From: Scytonema sp. UIC 10036
GTDB lineage: Bacteria > Cyanobacteriota > Cyanobacteriia > Cyanobacteriales > Nostocaceae
Direction: 5' to 3'
Assembly: GCF_009725235.1 (NCBI RefSeq)
Contig: NZ_WJFC01000022.1
Location: forward strand, 1-64,000
Length of the DNA stretch: 64,000 nucleotides
How positions within the stretch are numbered: the first letter of the stretch is position 1; each line of letters opens with the position of its first letter. The notes under the pieces were generated by a model. The model ran no database searches. It worked only from the letters and a program-made list of their open reading frames with translations, and was not told where the DNA came from. The translations under genes and the position numbers were made by a program. Shown here piece after piece: positions 1 to 8,900 of the stretch.

Positions 1-163
1 GTAGGGGGTAGGGGGACAAGGAGGACAAGGGGGACAAGGGGGACAAGGAAGATACAGGAGAACCTTCTATCTTGTCTACCTTGTCTACCTTGTCTACCTT
101 GTCTACCTTGTCTACCTTGTCTACCTTGTCTACCTTGTCTACCCAATGCCCAATGCCCAATGC
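1..163. repeat. Short tandem repeats (STRR type) after rnhA
   Basis: Eight exact copies of the 9-mer CTTGTCTAC run from 71 to 142, followed by three copies of CCAATGC (143-163) ending 2 bp from the rnhA stop codon. The first 50 bases hold irregular GGGGGACAAGG units; their GACAAG core is the reverse complement of CTTGTC, so the two halves could pair as a hairpin. Short tandem heptamer/nonamer arrays are known from heterocystous cyanobacteria. There are no spacers, so this is not CRISPR. Confidence 0.85.
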
Positions 164-164
164 C

Positions 165-1082
165 CTAATCCCCTTCCTCCTCACTCGCCACTTTATCGCC
201 CCGTTCTAGTTCCCAAAGTATCTGATTCCCTTCACGCCGTACCCGCGAAACAATCCAATTCCGCCATCGCCATTCGTCGCCACGGCTGGTAACTGCACTT
301 GCATGCACATCCATCAGATCTGCAAGTTCGGAACTTGTAATTAAGTAACCTTTTTCTGCTATTTCGTCTGCAATGCGGAGGGTTTCTACTAAATTACGGA
401 GTTGCGTAACCCTCATTTCTCTGGGTACTTCTTCAGATACAGGGCTAGTATGAGAGGTTTGTGGTTCCATAGGATTGGTTATGTTGGTTTCAAGAATCCT
501 GATTTCTTGTTTCTTTTTGGTAATTACTGTAGAGTCTGACTCAAAATCGGATGCTCTGGTTGAATTTCCCTCACTTTTTTGCTCTCTTTGTCCGTCTTTG
601 TAAGAGAAGGTCATTTGTTCTAAAGAGGGAATTTTACCGTTTGCATAAGCACGGGCGATCGCATCACAGCGTTCGTTACCAATATTACCAGCATGGCCCC
701 GGACGTACTCCCACTTAACTTTATAGTTATTGAGTCGATCTAGAGTTTCCAAGAGATCTTGGTTGAGAACGGGTTTCCCGTCTGACTTCTTCCAGCCTTT
801 GTTTTTCCAGCTTTTTACCCATTTGGTAACGCTATTAATAAGATATTCACTATCACTGTAAAGGGTGATTGGCTGGGTTTGTCCTGATTCTTGGAGAAAT
901 TCAAGGGCTGCTATTGCTGCTTGCATTTCCATTCTGTTGTTTGTGGTTTGAGGGTACCCGTCGCCCATTTCATGAGTGGAACCATCACTGAAATAAACAA
1001 CTACCCCCCAACCTCCCGGTCCGGGATTTCCGGTACAAGCCCCATCTGTGTATATGCTTTCGATTTTAGGAAGTGAAGACAT
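165..1082 (-). CDS. rnhA: Ribonuclease HI with C-terminal winged-helix-like extension
   Basis: RNase HI cleaves the RNA strand of RNA-DNA hybrids in the cytoplasm. The N-terminal ~150 residues are a full RNase H domain: D13 in TDGACTGNPGPGG, E52 in NNRMEMQAA, D77 in YSDSEYLI, H130 in RGHAGN and D140 in NERCDAIA supply the catalytic set. A further ~150 residues follow: a polar linker, then a segment (about 230-300) with SSELADLMDVHASAV and WRNWIVSRVRREGNQILW that reads like a winged helix. The usual enzyme is about 155 residues, so the extension doubles it. The ATG at 1082 begins just before the domain. It seems to be a single-gene unit; the downstream side is tandem repeats. Confidence 0.93.
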   Translation of the reverse strand: MSSLPKIESIYTDGACTGNPGPGGWGVVVYFSDGSTHEMGDGYPQTTNNRMEMQAAIAALEFLQESGQTQPITLYSDSEYLINSVTKWVKSWKNKGWKKSDGKPVLNQDLLETLDRLNNYKVKWEYVRGHAGNIGNERCDAIARAYANGKIPSLEQMTFSYKDGQREQKSEGNSTRASDFESDSTVITKKKQEIRILETNITNPMEPQTSHTSPVSEEVPREMRVTQLRNLVETLRIADEIAEKGYLITSSELADLMDVHASAVTSRGDEWRWRNWIVSRVRREGNQILWELERGDKVASEEEGD

Positions 1083-1346
1083 AAGTAATAATTATATAAC
1101 TGCCAAGACGCTAAGAACCAGAGCTTCTGAAAATATAGAAAGGATAATTAAGGTTAGCATAATTGCTAACTCTGTTGATTTAAGGGTTAGTGGTTGGTGG
1201 TTGGTGGTTAGTTGGGTGGGCAATGCCAGCGCTTGCTGCACCCGTACATCGTTAGTGGTGAATGCTTTGCTAATGAGGTTGATTGCTGGGGTTTCCCCAA
1301 GGGGAAAGCCCAACCTACAAAAATTCTCAGCCCTTGCAGTATTGCA

Positions 1347-1853
1347 TTAACATTCACTATTAGGAGTCAGCCTACAACGTCCTTGACTCTTGCCTTCAAT
1401 ACGCTTTTGACGTTCAGCAACAATCGTTGCTATGTCTGAGCGTCCGGTAAGAGCAAGTCGCAAATTAGCCCATATTTCATAGAGTGCATCAACGATAAGT
1501 CCGATAATGGGCAATTTGGTCGCAGCATAAACCCAACCCATTCCTAGAGTTTCATAAACTTGACGAAAGACTTCCACATTTTTAATAACAGTACCATCAG
1601 AAAGCACGGCATGAATTCGTCCCATCGCCGTTTCAAAGTCAATACCACCATGAGCTTCAGGGGTATAGTTATCGTCTGCAATATCTACAAACACCACTAA
1701 ACCTCGACCTGCATCTCGTCTTTTCAAAAAGTTGACCTCTCGCAGACATAACGGACATTCACCGTCGTACAACAACTTGATTTGCCATGAGGGTACAGAG
1801 GTTACTTGAGTGACTTCAGGAGATTCAGAGGACTGAATTTTGGAAGATGGCAT
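1347..1853 (-). CDS. DCC-family thiol-disulfide oxidoreductase (DUF393)
   Basis: A 168-residue protein of the DCC1-like family, predicted thiol-disulfide oxidoreductases with a thioredoxin-like fold. The diagnostic segment LLYDGECPLC near residue 30 carries the CxxC pair, followed by NFLKRRDAGRGLVVFVDIAD and a later GMGWVYAATKLPIIG typical of the family. The first ~20 residues are polar and poorly conserved, so the true start could be slightly inside. It reads away from the methyltransferase gene at 2045 and shares a 190-bp intergenic region with it. The substrate is unknown. Confidence 0.85.
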   Translation of the reverse strand: MPSSKIQSSESPEVTQVTSVPSWQIKLLYDGECPLCLREVNFLKRRDAGRGLVVFVDIADDNYTPEAHGGIDFETAMGRIHAVLSDGTVIKNVEVFRQVYETLGMGWVYAATKLPIIGLIVDALYEIWANLRLALTGRSDIATIVAERQKRIEGKSQGRCRLTPNSEC

Positions 1854-2044
1854 AGGTAGTTACAAGCAATGTTAAGATATACTTAAATATTTTAAGAAAA
1901 TTAAGGATATGTTGCAAAAAATTTATGACATGTAAAGCTTATATCTCATCCAATACTGCGTAGGTTTTGCATACAAATACGAAAATACGAAGAATTAATC
2001 ATTTATGATTGGTTAGACTGCACAATCCTAAATTCATTGTCGCT

Positions 2045-2932
2045 ATGCGTGTTTCCTCGTTCTTTGCTGGTATTGGTGGTTTCGATCTCGGATTTGAAAG
2101 AGCGGGAATGCGTGTTGTTTTTCAGTGTGAAATAGATCCTTTCTGTCAACAGATACTCAAGCGCCATTGGCCACATATACCTTTTCATGACGACATCACG
2201 ACCCTCAATTCAACAACTATCCCTACCTCTGAACTTTGGTGCGCGGGATGGCCATGCCAAGACATCAGCACTGCCAACACAGACCGAAGAGGACTCTCAG
2301 GCGAGCGAAGTGGTCTTTTCTTCACGTTTATGGCATTGGTTAGAGAAGTTCAGCCAACTTGGCTGGTCATGGAAAATGTGCCCGGTTTACTCTCAGCAGA
2401 GCAAGGAAACGCTCTTGAGACAGTTATCAACACGTTGGAAGAGAATGGGTATTTGGGGGGATGGGTATCGTGCAACGCTGTGCATGCGGGCTTACCCCAC
2501 AACCGAGACAGAGTATTCTTTATCGCAAGTTTTAGATCGGAACGTGCCTATCACTTCTTTACTAACAGCAGCGAATTGTCTTGGGATACTTCGACGAGAG
2601 AATCGAGCCGGAAGAAAGCTAGATCCAATTTTCATCAAAGCGCTTTCGGAAACCCTCCGCTTGTGGTACAACGTCGCGGTGGCTTCGGGTATACCTTGGC
2701 ACAAAGCATCTGCCCCACGCTACGTGCCCAAACTGGAGGACATCAAGGAGGTCATTCAGACCGACCAATACTGTGTGGCGAGAAACTTGACTTGGACAGA
2801 ATGGGAGAGGCTGATGGGTTTTCCCCCAGGTTGGACGGTCGTCGAGGGAGACTCCTTGGCAACGCCATCGTCCCAAGCATTAGTGAATGGATCGGAAAGC
2901 GAATTTTAGATATTGAGAAAAACGGATTTTAG
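2045..2932 (+). CDS. DNA cytosine-C5 methyltransferase
   Basis: A 295-residue enzyme that transfers a methyl group from S-adenosylmethionine to cytosine C5 in DNA. Motif I is FAGIGGFDLGFERAG; motif IV is AGWPCQDIS with catalytic C71; motif VI is MENVPGLL; motif VIII lies around HNRDRVFFIAS; the C-terminus has LLGNAIVPSISEWIGKRI. The start is ATG 2045, because MRVSSFFAGIGG is the usual N-terminus; an in-frame TTG at 2009 only adds a weak leader. No restriction endonuclease gene is adjacent, so it looks solitary. From residue 49 on, its DNA is overlapped by the second reading frame 2187-2909, covering the variable target-recognition region and the last motifs. Confidence 0.92.
   Translation: MRVSSFFAGIGGFDLGFERAGMRVVFQCEIDPFCQQILKRHWPHIPFHDDITTLNSTTIPTSELWCAGWPCQDISTANTDRRGLSGERSGLFFTFMALVREVQPTWLVMENVPGLLSAEQGNALETVINTLEENGYLGGWVSCNAVHAGLPHNRDRVFFIASFRSERAYHFFTNSSELSWDTSTRESSRKKARSNFHQSAFGNPPLVVQRRGGFGYTLAQSICPTLRAQTGGHQGGHSDRPILCGEKLDLDRMGEADGFSPRLDGRRGRLLGNAIVPSISEWIGKRILDIEKNGF
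2187..2909 (+). CDS. Out-of-frame overlapping protein inside the methyltransferase gene
   Basis: A 240-codon frame, shifted relative to the methyltransferase and lying wholly inside it, starts at ATG 2187. It does not read like noise. It has WSWKMCPVYS, RWKRMGIWGDGY, then SLLTAANCLGILRRENRAG, KLDPIFIKALSE, and near the end EWERLMGFPPGWTVVEGD and TPSSQ. From memory, phage and mobile-element proteins encoded beside cytosine methyltransferases share a SxKTSQ...WPRxGM...GILRRAxxRGKxLPxxL...MGFPxGWT...TPSS pattern. The final segment is the same DNA that gives LLGNAIVP in the other frame. No ribosome-binding site is visible before 2187, so expression is uncertain. Function unknown. Confidence 0.6.
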   Translation: MTTSRPSIQQLSLPLNFGARDGHAKTSALPTQTEEDSQASEVVFSSRLWHWLEKFSQLGWSWKMCPVYSQQSKETLLRQLSTRWKRMGIWGDGYRATLCMRAYPTTETEYSLSQVLDRNVPITSLLTAANCLGILRRENRAGRKLDPIFIKALSETLRLWYNVAVASGIPWHKASAPRYVPKLEDIKEVIQTDQYCVARNLTWTEWERLMGFPPGWTVVEGDSLATPSSQALVNGSESEF

Positions 2933-3234
2933 CTATCTCCTTTATCACCACGTCTAACTAGGTAATCTAAAATCAACCCCATTCTATCGAGTGTGGTACT
3001 GGTGGTACGCTCAAATGCTTGAAGTTGACTAATATCCGTTCTCATTTGGCGCATTTCCTGAGCAATTGTTTCAAAGTTCTGCTGATGAATTTGAGTTGTT
3101 GCCAGTAATGCTTCAGCACTCGCTCTAAAGTCGGCAACAGAGTTTCGCAAAGATTCAGTTGTATTCTTTAAGGTTTCCACCGATGTTCTCAACTCGGCAT
3201 TTACCTCTACCTGAGAATCAAGTCGTTGCTTCAA
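2929..3234 (-). CDS. Coiled-coil protein of unknown function; start disrupted
   Basis: About 100 residues with heptad-like spacing (SVETLKNTTESLRNSV, then QLQAFERTTSTTLDRMG), predicted to be mostly coiled coil. The readable frame begins earlier than the TTG at 3234: an ATG at 3288, preceded by GAGGAGG and overlapping the stop of the upstream RHH gene (ATGA), is in the same frame but reads ATG ACC TAA, a stop at codon 3. After that stop the frame continues with SGGDRLDRIEAGLENLK, which looks like the real N-terminus. The gene is therefore either inactivated by a nonsense change or started at a non-ATG codon. It overlaps the methyltransferase stop by 4 bp on the opposite strand. Confidence 0.55.
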   Translation of the reverse strand: MKQRLDSQVEVNAELRTSVETLKNTTESLRNSVADFRASAEALLATTQIHQQNFETIAQEMRQMRTDISQLQAFERTTSTTLDRMGLILDYLVRRGDKGDS

Positions 3235-3284
3235 GTTCTCAAGTCCCGCTTCAATTCTGTCTAACCTATCTCCCCCACTTTAGG

Positions 3285-3476
3285 TCATACTACCTCCTCA
3301 CGGTTTTTTGGTGATTGTTTTTGAGGTTGAGAATCAACCCATTGTTTAACTAACTCACCAATAACCTCACTCATTGACTTGTTTTGCGCTACACAAGTCA
3401 ACTTAAATTCCATCTTTAATTCCTTATCTATGTAAACGCTAAGTTCCGCCGCACCGGGCGGAATATGTTTTGGCAT
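3285..3476 (-). CDS. Small ribbon-helix-helix DNA-binding protein
   Basis: 63 residues. The layout LSVYIDKELKMEFKLTCVAQ followed by NKSMSEVIGELVKQWV is that of MetJ/Arc-type RHH proteins: a short basic strand, then two helices, as in plasmid copy-control and antitoxin proteins. The N-terminal PPGAAEL is typical of cyanobacterial plasmid-type members. Its stop codon overlaps the ATG at 3288 of the coiled-coil frame (ATGA), which suggests translational coupling. The caspase genes lie upstream on the same strand; the 112-bp gap could hold its promoter. Target unknown. Confidence 0.65.
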   Translation of the reverse strand: MPKHIPPGAAELSVYIDKELKMEFKLTCVAQNKSMSEVIGELVKQWVDSQPQKQSPKNREEVV

Positions 3477-3588
3477 ATCTACTTTTATACTCGTTATCTA
3501 GCATTCTCGCATACGGTTATGAACAAAATCTACCACGTATAACAGGTATGCGCGTATTACGTGGTATTGTAGAATTAATTGCCTATCA

Positions 3589-5784
3589 TCACTTGTTGGG
3601 AGCTACCACTGTTAAACCGATCTGTCTCGTTGTCCACTCTCGGCTAGGAGAAGCAGCTACAGACAATTTTCTAGTTGGTGGCTTATCCTCATCAATTACT
3701 GCAAGGAGAGCATCTAGTGGATTACCAGAACGAGCTAATCCTTTACGCTCAAGTTCTTGACCGAGTGATGGCAGTTCTAACCAGCGAAAGTTTGCCGAAC
3801 TCACTGTAGCAAATACTTTCACATTATCTTCACCAACTGAACCTGCTGGAATTGGCACAACTTCTTTTTTACCTGGTTCAATTGTCACTAAACTTCCTTC
3901 GTTCTTACCAGGGTAAATTTGCTCGACTGACCAATCAGAAGCAATATCTAGGACAGCAACATTGAGATCTTGGTTGGAAGTGTTGTGAATTGACAGGAAT
4001 ACATATTCACCTACTTTGACAGTTGGAACGCTTGGATCGGCAAACGGTTTCAACTGAGATTTTGGTGGAATATCATCTCCTGGTTGATATATAGTTGATG
4101 TTCCCAGCCACTTAAGAGTTAGCTTACCTGCTAAGGGTGAAGTTTTATCCTTGTTATCTAGCTCTGCTGTCGCATGATATTTTGCTAAATGAACTAATCG
4201 TTTTACCACTGTGGCAGCAGCATCACGATCGCTGACTTTTAGAGGAGCGATATTTTGAAATGGGTGTCCAGTGCGATCGCATATTTCATATTCTCCCTGA
4301 TTATTAACAGCCACTTGATAAGCAACTCCCTCAAAATCATCCTCCGTGACTTTTTCTTCTGCTAACTCCACCCAGCCCTTGCCATTTCCAGGGAGAGCTT
4401 TTTTAATTGCCTCCAAAGCATCCTCTTGGTGTTTAAAGATTTCTGGCAAAAGTTTGTTAGGCGGTAATCGATCGGGTTCACCCACCTCTACTGCTGTTGC
4501 TTCTTCTTGATAAACCAGGGAAACTTTACGAACAAGATTAATTGATGGAGTGACTAAAACCGCTCGATCTCCATCTTCAACCTTAAACTCTTTGCCCTCA
4601 ATTGGTTGAAGCTGGCACAGAGATTCAGTTGCTCCCCTTTGAATAATTGTAGCGATCGCCACTCGATTCTCTTTATTTTTTAAATCCGTTATGGTACGAG
4701 GATAGACAGCAAATTCTGCTCCTACTGCAACACCATTGACTTGACCAACCCCTAACCTAGCCCGCACGACTGTTTCTGTATCTTTCTCCACCTTCAAAAC
4801 TGGAACTGCATAAATAGTTTCCGCAAACTCATCTCCAAAAACGATGCGGTTGGCTTCACCCATTATTATTGGAGTTTGTTGGGGAAATTGGCTGTTGATT
4901 TTGGCATTAATGCGATCGAACAAATCTTTATAAGTTGATCCGGGGTTTTGCTGTCTTAAAGTATCGAGCAACCAATAGGTGAGTGCTCCATTTCGCTCTT
5001 TTGTTTCCCGATTAAAGGCATACTCGTAAGCATACTCATTTTGACGACACGCTGCTAACAGCACGTAATCTCTAGCTGCGCGAAGTCCAGAAGCTTTTAG
5101 TCCGCGAGTGGTTTGTTCGGTGAGCGATCGCCAAGTTTCTGCTAGAGTTTCTGGAGATGCAACAAGTTCTTGACCGGGTTGAAGAGGTTTGTCATCAACT
5201 CCCTCAATTCCTCGGATTTCTACATCCCCTCGCGTTGCACCTCCAGAGTGGCAACAATCCAACACCACCGTAACTATCAGTTTTTTATCTACCAATTCCT
5301 TCAATAGTTGTGCCAAGTCGAGATCGCGGAGATACTGTCCTTCCGAAGTGCCAATATCCGTAGGCACTAATCCCTCATCAATTCCATCCTCACCCTTAAT
5401 ATACTCACCATATTTATCTTTGAAAACTGTCTTTGCTCGTCCGCCGTGACCTGAGTAGTGGATATATACTTGAGATCCTTCGGGAGCCATCTTCCCCAGT
5501 TTCCTAAAGGCATCGATCGTATTTTGGCGGGTTGGTAGTTTTTCTGGTGGTTCTAGAGGTTTGGTAGGTTCATTAGGGTCACTAATTGAAGCTGTCAGCT
5601 TCAAAATCTGTTCTTTTGGAACTTTCCGCTCATCAATTAAGAATGCTTCTACATGGTTGATATCTCGTACACACCCACCAAGACTTTTGTAGCGACTACC
5701 TCCGGGCAATACGTTTGGCATATAAGAGTCGATTCCGATTAATAGTGCGTACAAATTTGGTGTTTGAGCAATTTTGTCAGTCAT
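3589..5784 (-). CDS. Caspase-like protease (peptidase C14) with DUF4384-like C-terminus
   Basis: 731 residues. The N-terminal 300 are an orthocaspase-type p20 fold: YALLIGIDSY start, catalytic H113 in HYSGHGG and catalytic C178 in LDCCHSGG, so the dyad is intact. The C-terminal part (about 570-690) has a beta-rich segment (VGEYVFLSIHNTSNQDLNV, then VKVFATVSSANFRWLEL) resembling DUF4384, often fused to prokaryotic caspases. Such enzymes cleave after basic residues. No signal peptide or membrane segment, so cytoplasmic. It lies 142 bp downstream of the caspase-STAND-WD40 gene on the same strand, consistent with an operon. Substrate and trigger unknown. Confidence 0.88.
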   Translation of the reverse strand: MTDKIAQTPNLYALLIGIDSYMPNVLPGGSRYKSLGGCVRDINHVEAFLIDERKVPKEQILKLTASISDPNEPTKPLEPPEKLPTRQNTIDAFRKLGKMAPEGSQVYIHYSGHGGRAKTVFKDKYGEYIKGEDGIDEGLVPTDIGTSEGQYLRDLDLAQLLKELVDKKLIVTVVLDCCHSGGATRGDVEIRGIEGVDDKPLQPGQELVASPETLAETWRSLTEQTTRGLKASGLRAARDYVLLAACRQNEYAYEYAFNRETKERNGALTYWLLDTLRQQNPGSTYKDLFDRINAKINSQFPQQTPIIMGEANRIVFGDEFAETIYAVPVLKVEKDTETVVRARLGVGQVNGVAVGAEFAVYPRTITDLKNKENRVAIATIIQRGATESLCQLQPIEGKEFKVEDGDRAVLVTPSINLVRKVSLVYQEEATAVEVGEPDRLPPNKLLPEIFKHQEDALEAIKKALPGNGKGWVELAEEKVTEDDFEGVAYQVAVNNQGEYEICDRTGHPFQNIAPLKVSDRDAAATVVKRLVHLAKYHATAELDNKDKTSPLAGKLTLKWLGTSTIYQPGDDIPPKSQLKPFADPSVPTVKVGEYVFLSIHNTSNQDLNVAVLDIASDWSVEQIYPGKNEGSLVTIEPGKKEVVPIPAGSVGEDNVKVFATVSSANFRWLELPSLGQELERKGLARSGNPLDALLAVIDEDKPPTRKLSVAASPSREWTTRQIGLTVVAPNK

Positions 5785-5926
5785 ATAAATCTAATATCTC
5801 TATAACAATAATTAACAAGAGAAAATGCTTAGCTCAGCAATGTTGTAGATCGTAAACCAAATCAAAAATCAAGCTTTCTTTACATTTCTACTTACATATC
5901 AAGATTCAGGTGTTTTGTTAAAAAAA

Positions 5927-8900
5927 CTAAAGAGATTTATCAAGTAAGCTCTTCAGTTCCTCAGAAGTAAAAGGGTTTTTCCCCTTACGCAGAGCCTCAA
6001 CCCAATCCTGTCTTTGTTGTTTTTTCACCTCATCACTAGTTTGAGCAATAAATTTTTGAAAGTCCTCAATAGCACCTTCAATATCATTAGTTAATGCCCT
6101 AGCTAGTCCTCGGCTATCACGGTAACTAATTTCACTAGTTTTAATCTCTACTACTTTTTCACAAGCGAACATTACATCAGAAGCATATCCTTGTAAACAA
6201 CCAAACCAACATAAGTGATTCAAATCATCAGCAGGAAACTCAGACTCCAAATTATGAAATTGAAGTTTTGTATAGGTTTCAATAGCCTCTCGAAATTTTC
6301 CTTTATAAACAAGGTTTCGAGCTTTCTCAATTAAACCTGTTGCTGCCATCTTTCTTGCTTCGTTTACTGGATCGATATCCAGATTAGGATTCAAATTTAA
6401 AGCTTGTTGAAATTTACTAATTGCACCTTCAATATCTCCTTTATACTGAGCTAAGTTCCTAGCTTGTCTAATTAAAGCTTCTGATTCTTGAGCTTTTAAA
6501 TCATCCTCTTGCAGTAAATTCAGAGTGTCAGAATTTATCTTAGAAATACTAGATGCCTCAAAAGCTTTATCATGCCAAACATATCGTCTACAAGTTTCGC
6601 AAGCTGCTTTTTCTACTTCAGTTTGAGGATTTTTGAAAGCACTATGATGACGCAAGCGCTCACAAGCCTCTTGTAATTTAGTTTCCCAGTTCTCTTGGAG
6701 ATCCCATAATCGAATCTCTCCCTGACCATCGCCACTGACAACATATTGACCATCTGGGCTAAAAGCTATTGAGAGAATTTCTGCTTGATGTCCGTCAAAA
6801 GGTTCAGCAATAGGATTGCCATCAAGATCTAAGAGCCGAACTTTCCCAGTTTGGTCGCCACAGGCAATAAACTTTCCATCTGCACTAAAGGCTAACGAAA
6901 GTACAGCAGTCGAAAATGCTTCAATAGGTTCAGCAATAGGATTGCCATCAAAATCCCATAGCTGTACCGTTCCTTCAGAATCTCCAGTAGCAAGAATACC
7001 TCCAAGGTTGAAAGCTAGAGATTGAATGTTACCTCCTTGATGGGCTGGAGAAATTAGAGTGGGGAATTTAATAATAGAGCTATCATTCTCTAAATTCCAA
7101 AGTTTTAGTGTTTCTCCACCAATAGCAATAATACGCTGATTATTAGAACTGAGTGCTACAAATATCCCTGCTCGCAAAAATTGCGCGGAACGAGTAGCAT
7201 AAACCGCATCTCCTTGAAAGGATTTGCCGATTTGAGTACCCGTTCGTAAATCCCAAAGTCGGACTTCTCCCTCTTCGTCACCACTGACTATGTATTGTCC
7301 ATCTAAACTGAAGGACATGGAAGTAATAGAAGCATAATGTCCCTTAAAAGGCTCAGATACAAAGATGCCATTGAAATCTAAAAGCTGTATAGTTCCTTCT
7401 TTACTAATGGCAATATATTCTTTATCCAAACTATAAGCTATAGATGATATAGAGTCTTCATTCCCTGTCAATAGGTTTTTGATAAGCCGTCCTTGTCGAT
7501 CCCAGATACGAATAATGCCATCTCGGCTACCACTAATAATATACTGACTATCTGAGGTGAACGTTAAAGCAATAATTTCATCTTTATGACCACTAAAAGG
7601 TTTACCAAAAGAATGACTGTTAATATCCCATAATCTTAAAGTTGAGTCATCGCTACCACTAACAATATGATGATTGTCTGGACTGAAAGCAACAGACATA
7701 ACAGCATCTTTATGTCCTCGTAAAGGTTTACAAATCTGATTGCTCTCTTTATCCCACAAGCGGATAGTTCCGTCAGCACCTCCACTAGCTAAACAGAAAC
7801 CATTGGAAGCGAAAGCAACAGACATAACCGAGCCTTCATGTCCTCTAAAAGAAGCACCAACAGGATTGCCCTTTCTGTCCCATAGTCGAATAGTACTATC
7901 TTGACTAGCGCTCGCAATATGTTGACCATCTGGACTAAAGCACACGGAAATTACTGTATTTTCATGCCCGTTAAAGGGTGTACCAATTTGATTACCTTGA
8001 AGATCCCATAGTCGCACGGTTTTGTCTCGACTGCTGCTGACAATATGCTGACCATCTGGACTGAAACCAACCGAGATGACTCCATCCTCATGCCCGTTAA
8101 AGGGTGTACCAATTTGATTACCTTGAAGATCCCATAGCCGCACGGTTTTGTCTCGACTGCCACTGACAATGTACTGACTGTCTGAACTGAAAGCAACAGA
8201 ACTGATATTAGCTTCATGACCCTCAAATTGCATAATTAAGTTGCCATGAAAATCCCATAGTCGTACAGTTTTGTCCTGACTGCCACTGACAATAAGTTGA
8301 CCATCTCGACTAAAGGCAACAGAGTTAATCGGTTCAGTATGTCCTTTAAATGGTTGTTTGATTTGATTGCCATGAAGATCCCATAGACGTACAGTTTTGT
8401 CTCGGCTGCCACTGATAATATACTGACCATCTGGGCTAAATGCAACACAATTAACCAAGTCATTGTGTCCTCTAAAAAGATTTTGTTCTCGTGCTACTTC
8501 AAGAGCCTCACGTAAACTGCTCTCTACTGGGGTAAGAATTTTTTCAGAAAACTTCCCTAAATTCTTACCCATTAACTGAATTGCAAGGAGTAAGCCTTCT
8601 AAAGGATTGATAGGCAGTAAATTCAGAACTTGAGGTGCTTTCTCCTGTAACTCAGCAGTCACTTGAAGTATCTCTGCCTGCCTGTTCAAAGCTTCTTTAC
8701 GCTCAATACTTTTTTCTATAAACCTCTTTTCTCTTGCATTCAACCAGTTATCAGGCTGTTTCAAAATTCTTTCCAATTGGTTCAGGCGATCGCCATCAGG
8801 TAAGAGAAGTCCAACATTTTGGTTATTTTCCCAATCATTCGCAGCAGGTGCTAAACGCTGTTGTAGAGCGAGATTTTCCAGGTTATCCTTGATCCACTCT

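Noticed and set aside
71..142. CRISPR-like regular repeats
   Set aside because: Exact 9-mers without spacers and no cas genes; a short tandem repeat array.
6690..8470. Large tandem DNA repeats
   Set aside because: They are the coding repeats of the WD40 domain, in frame throughout.
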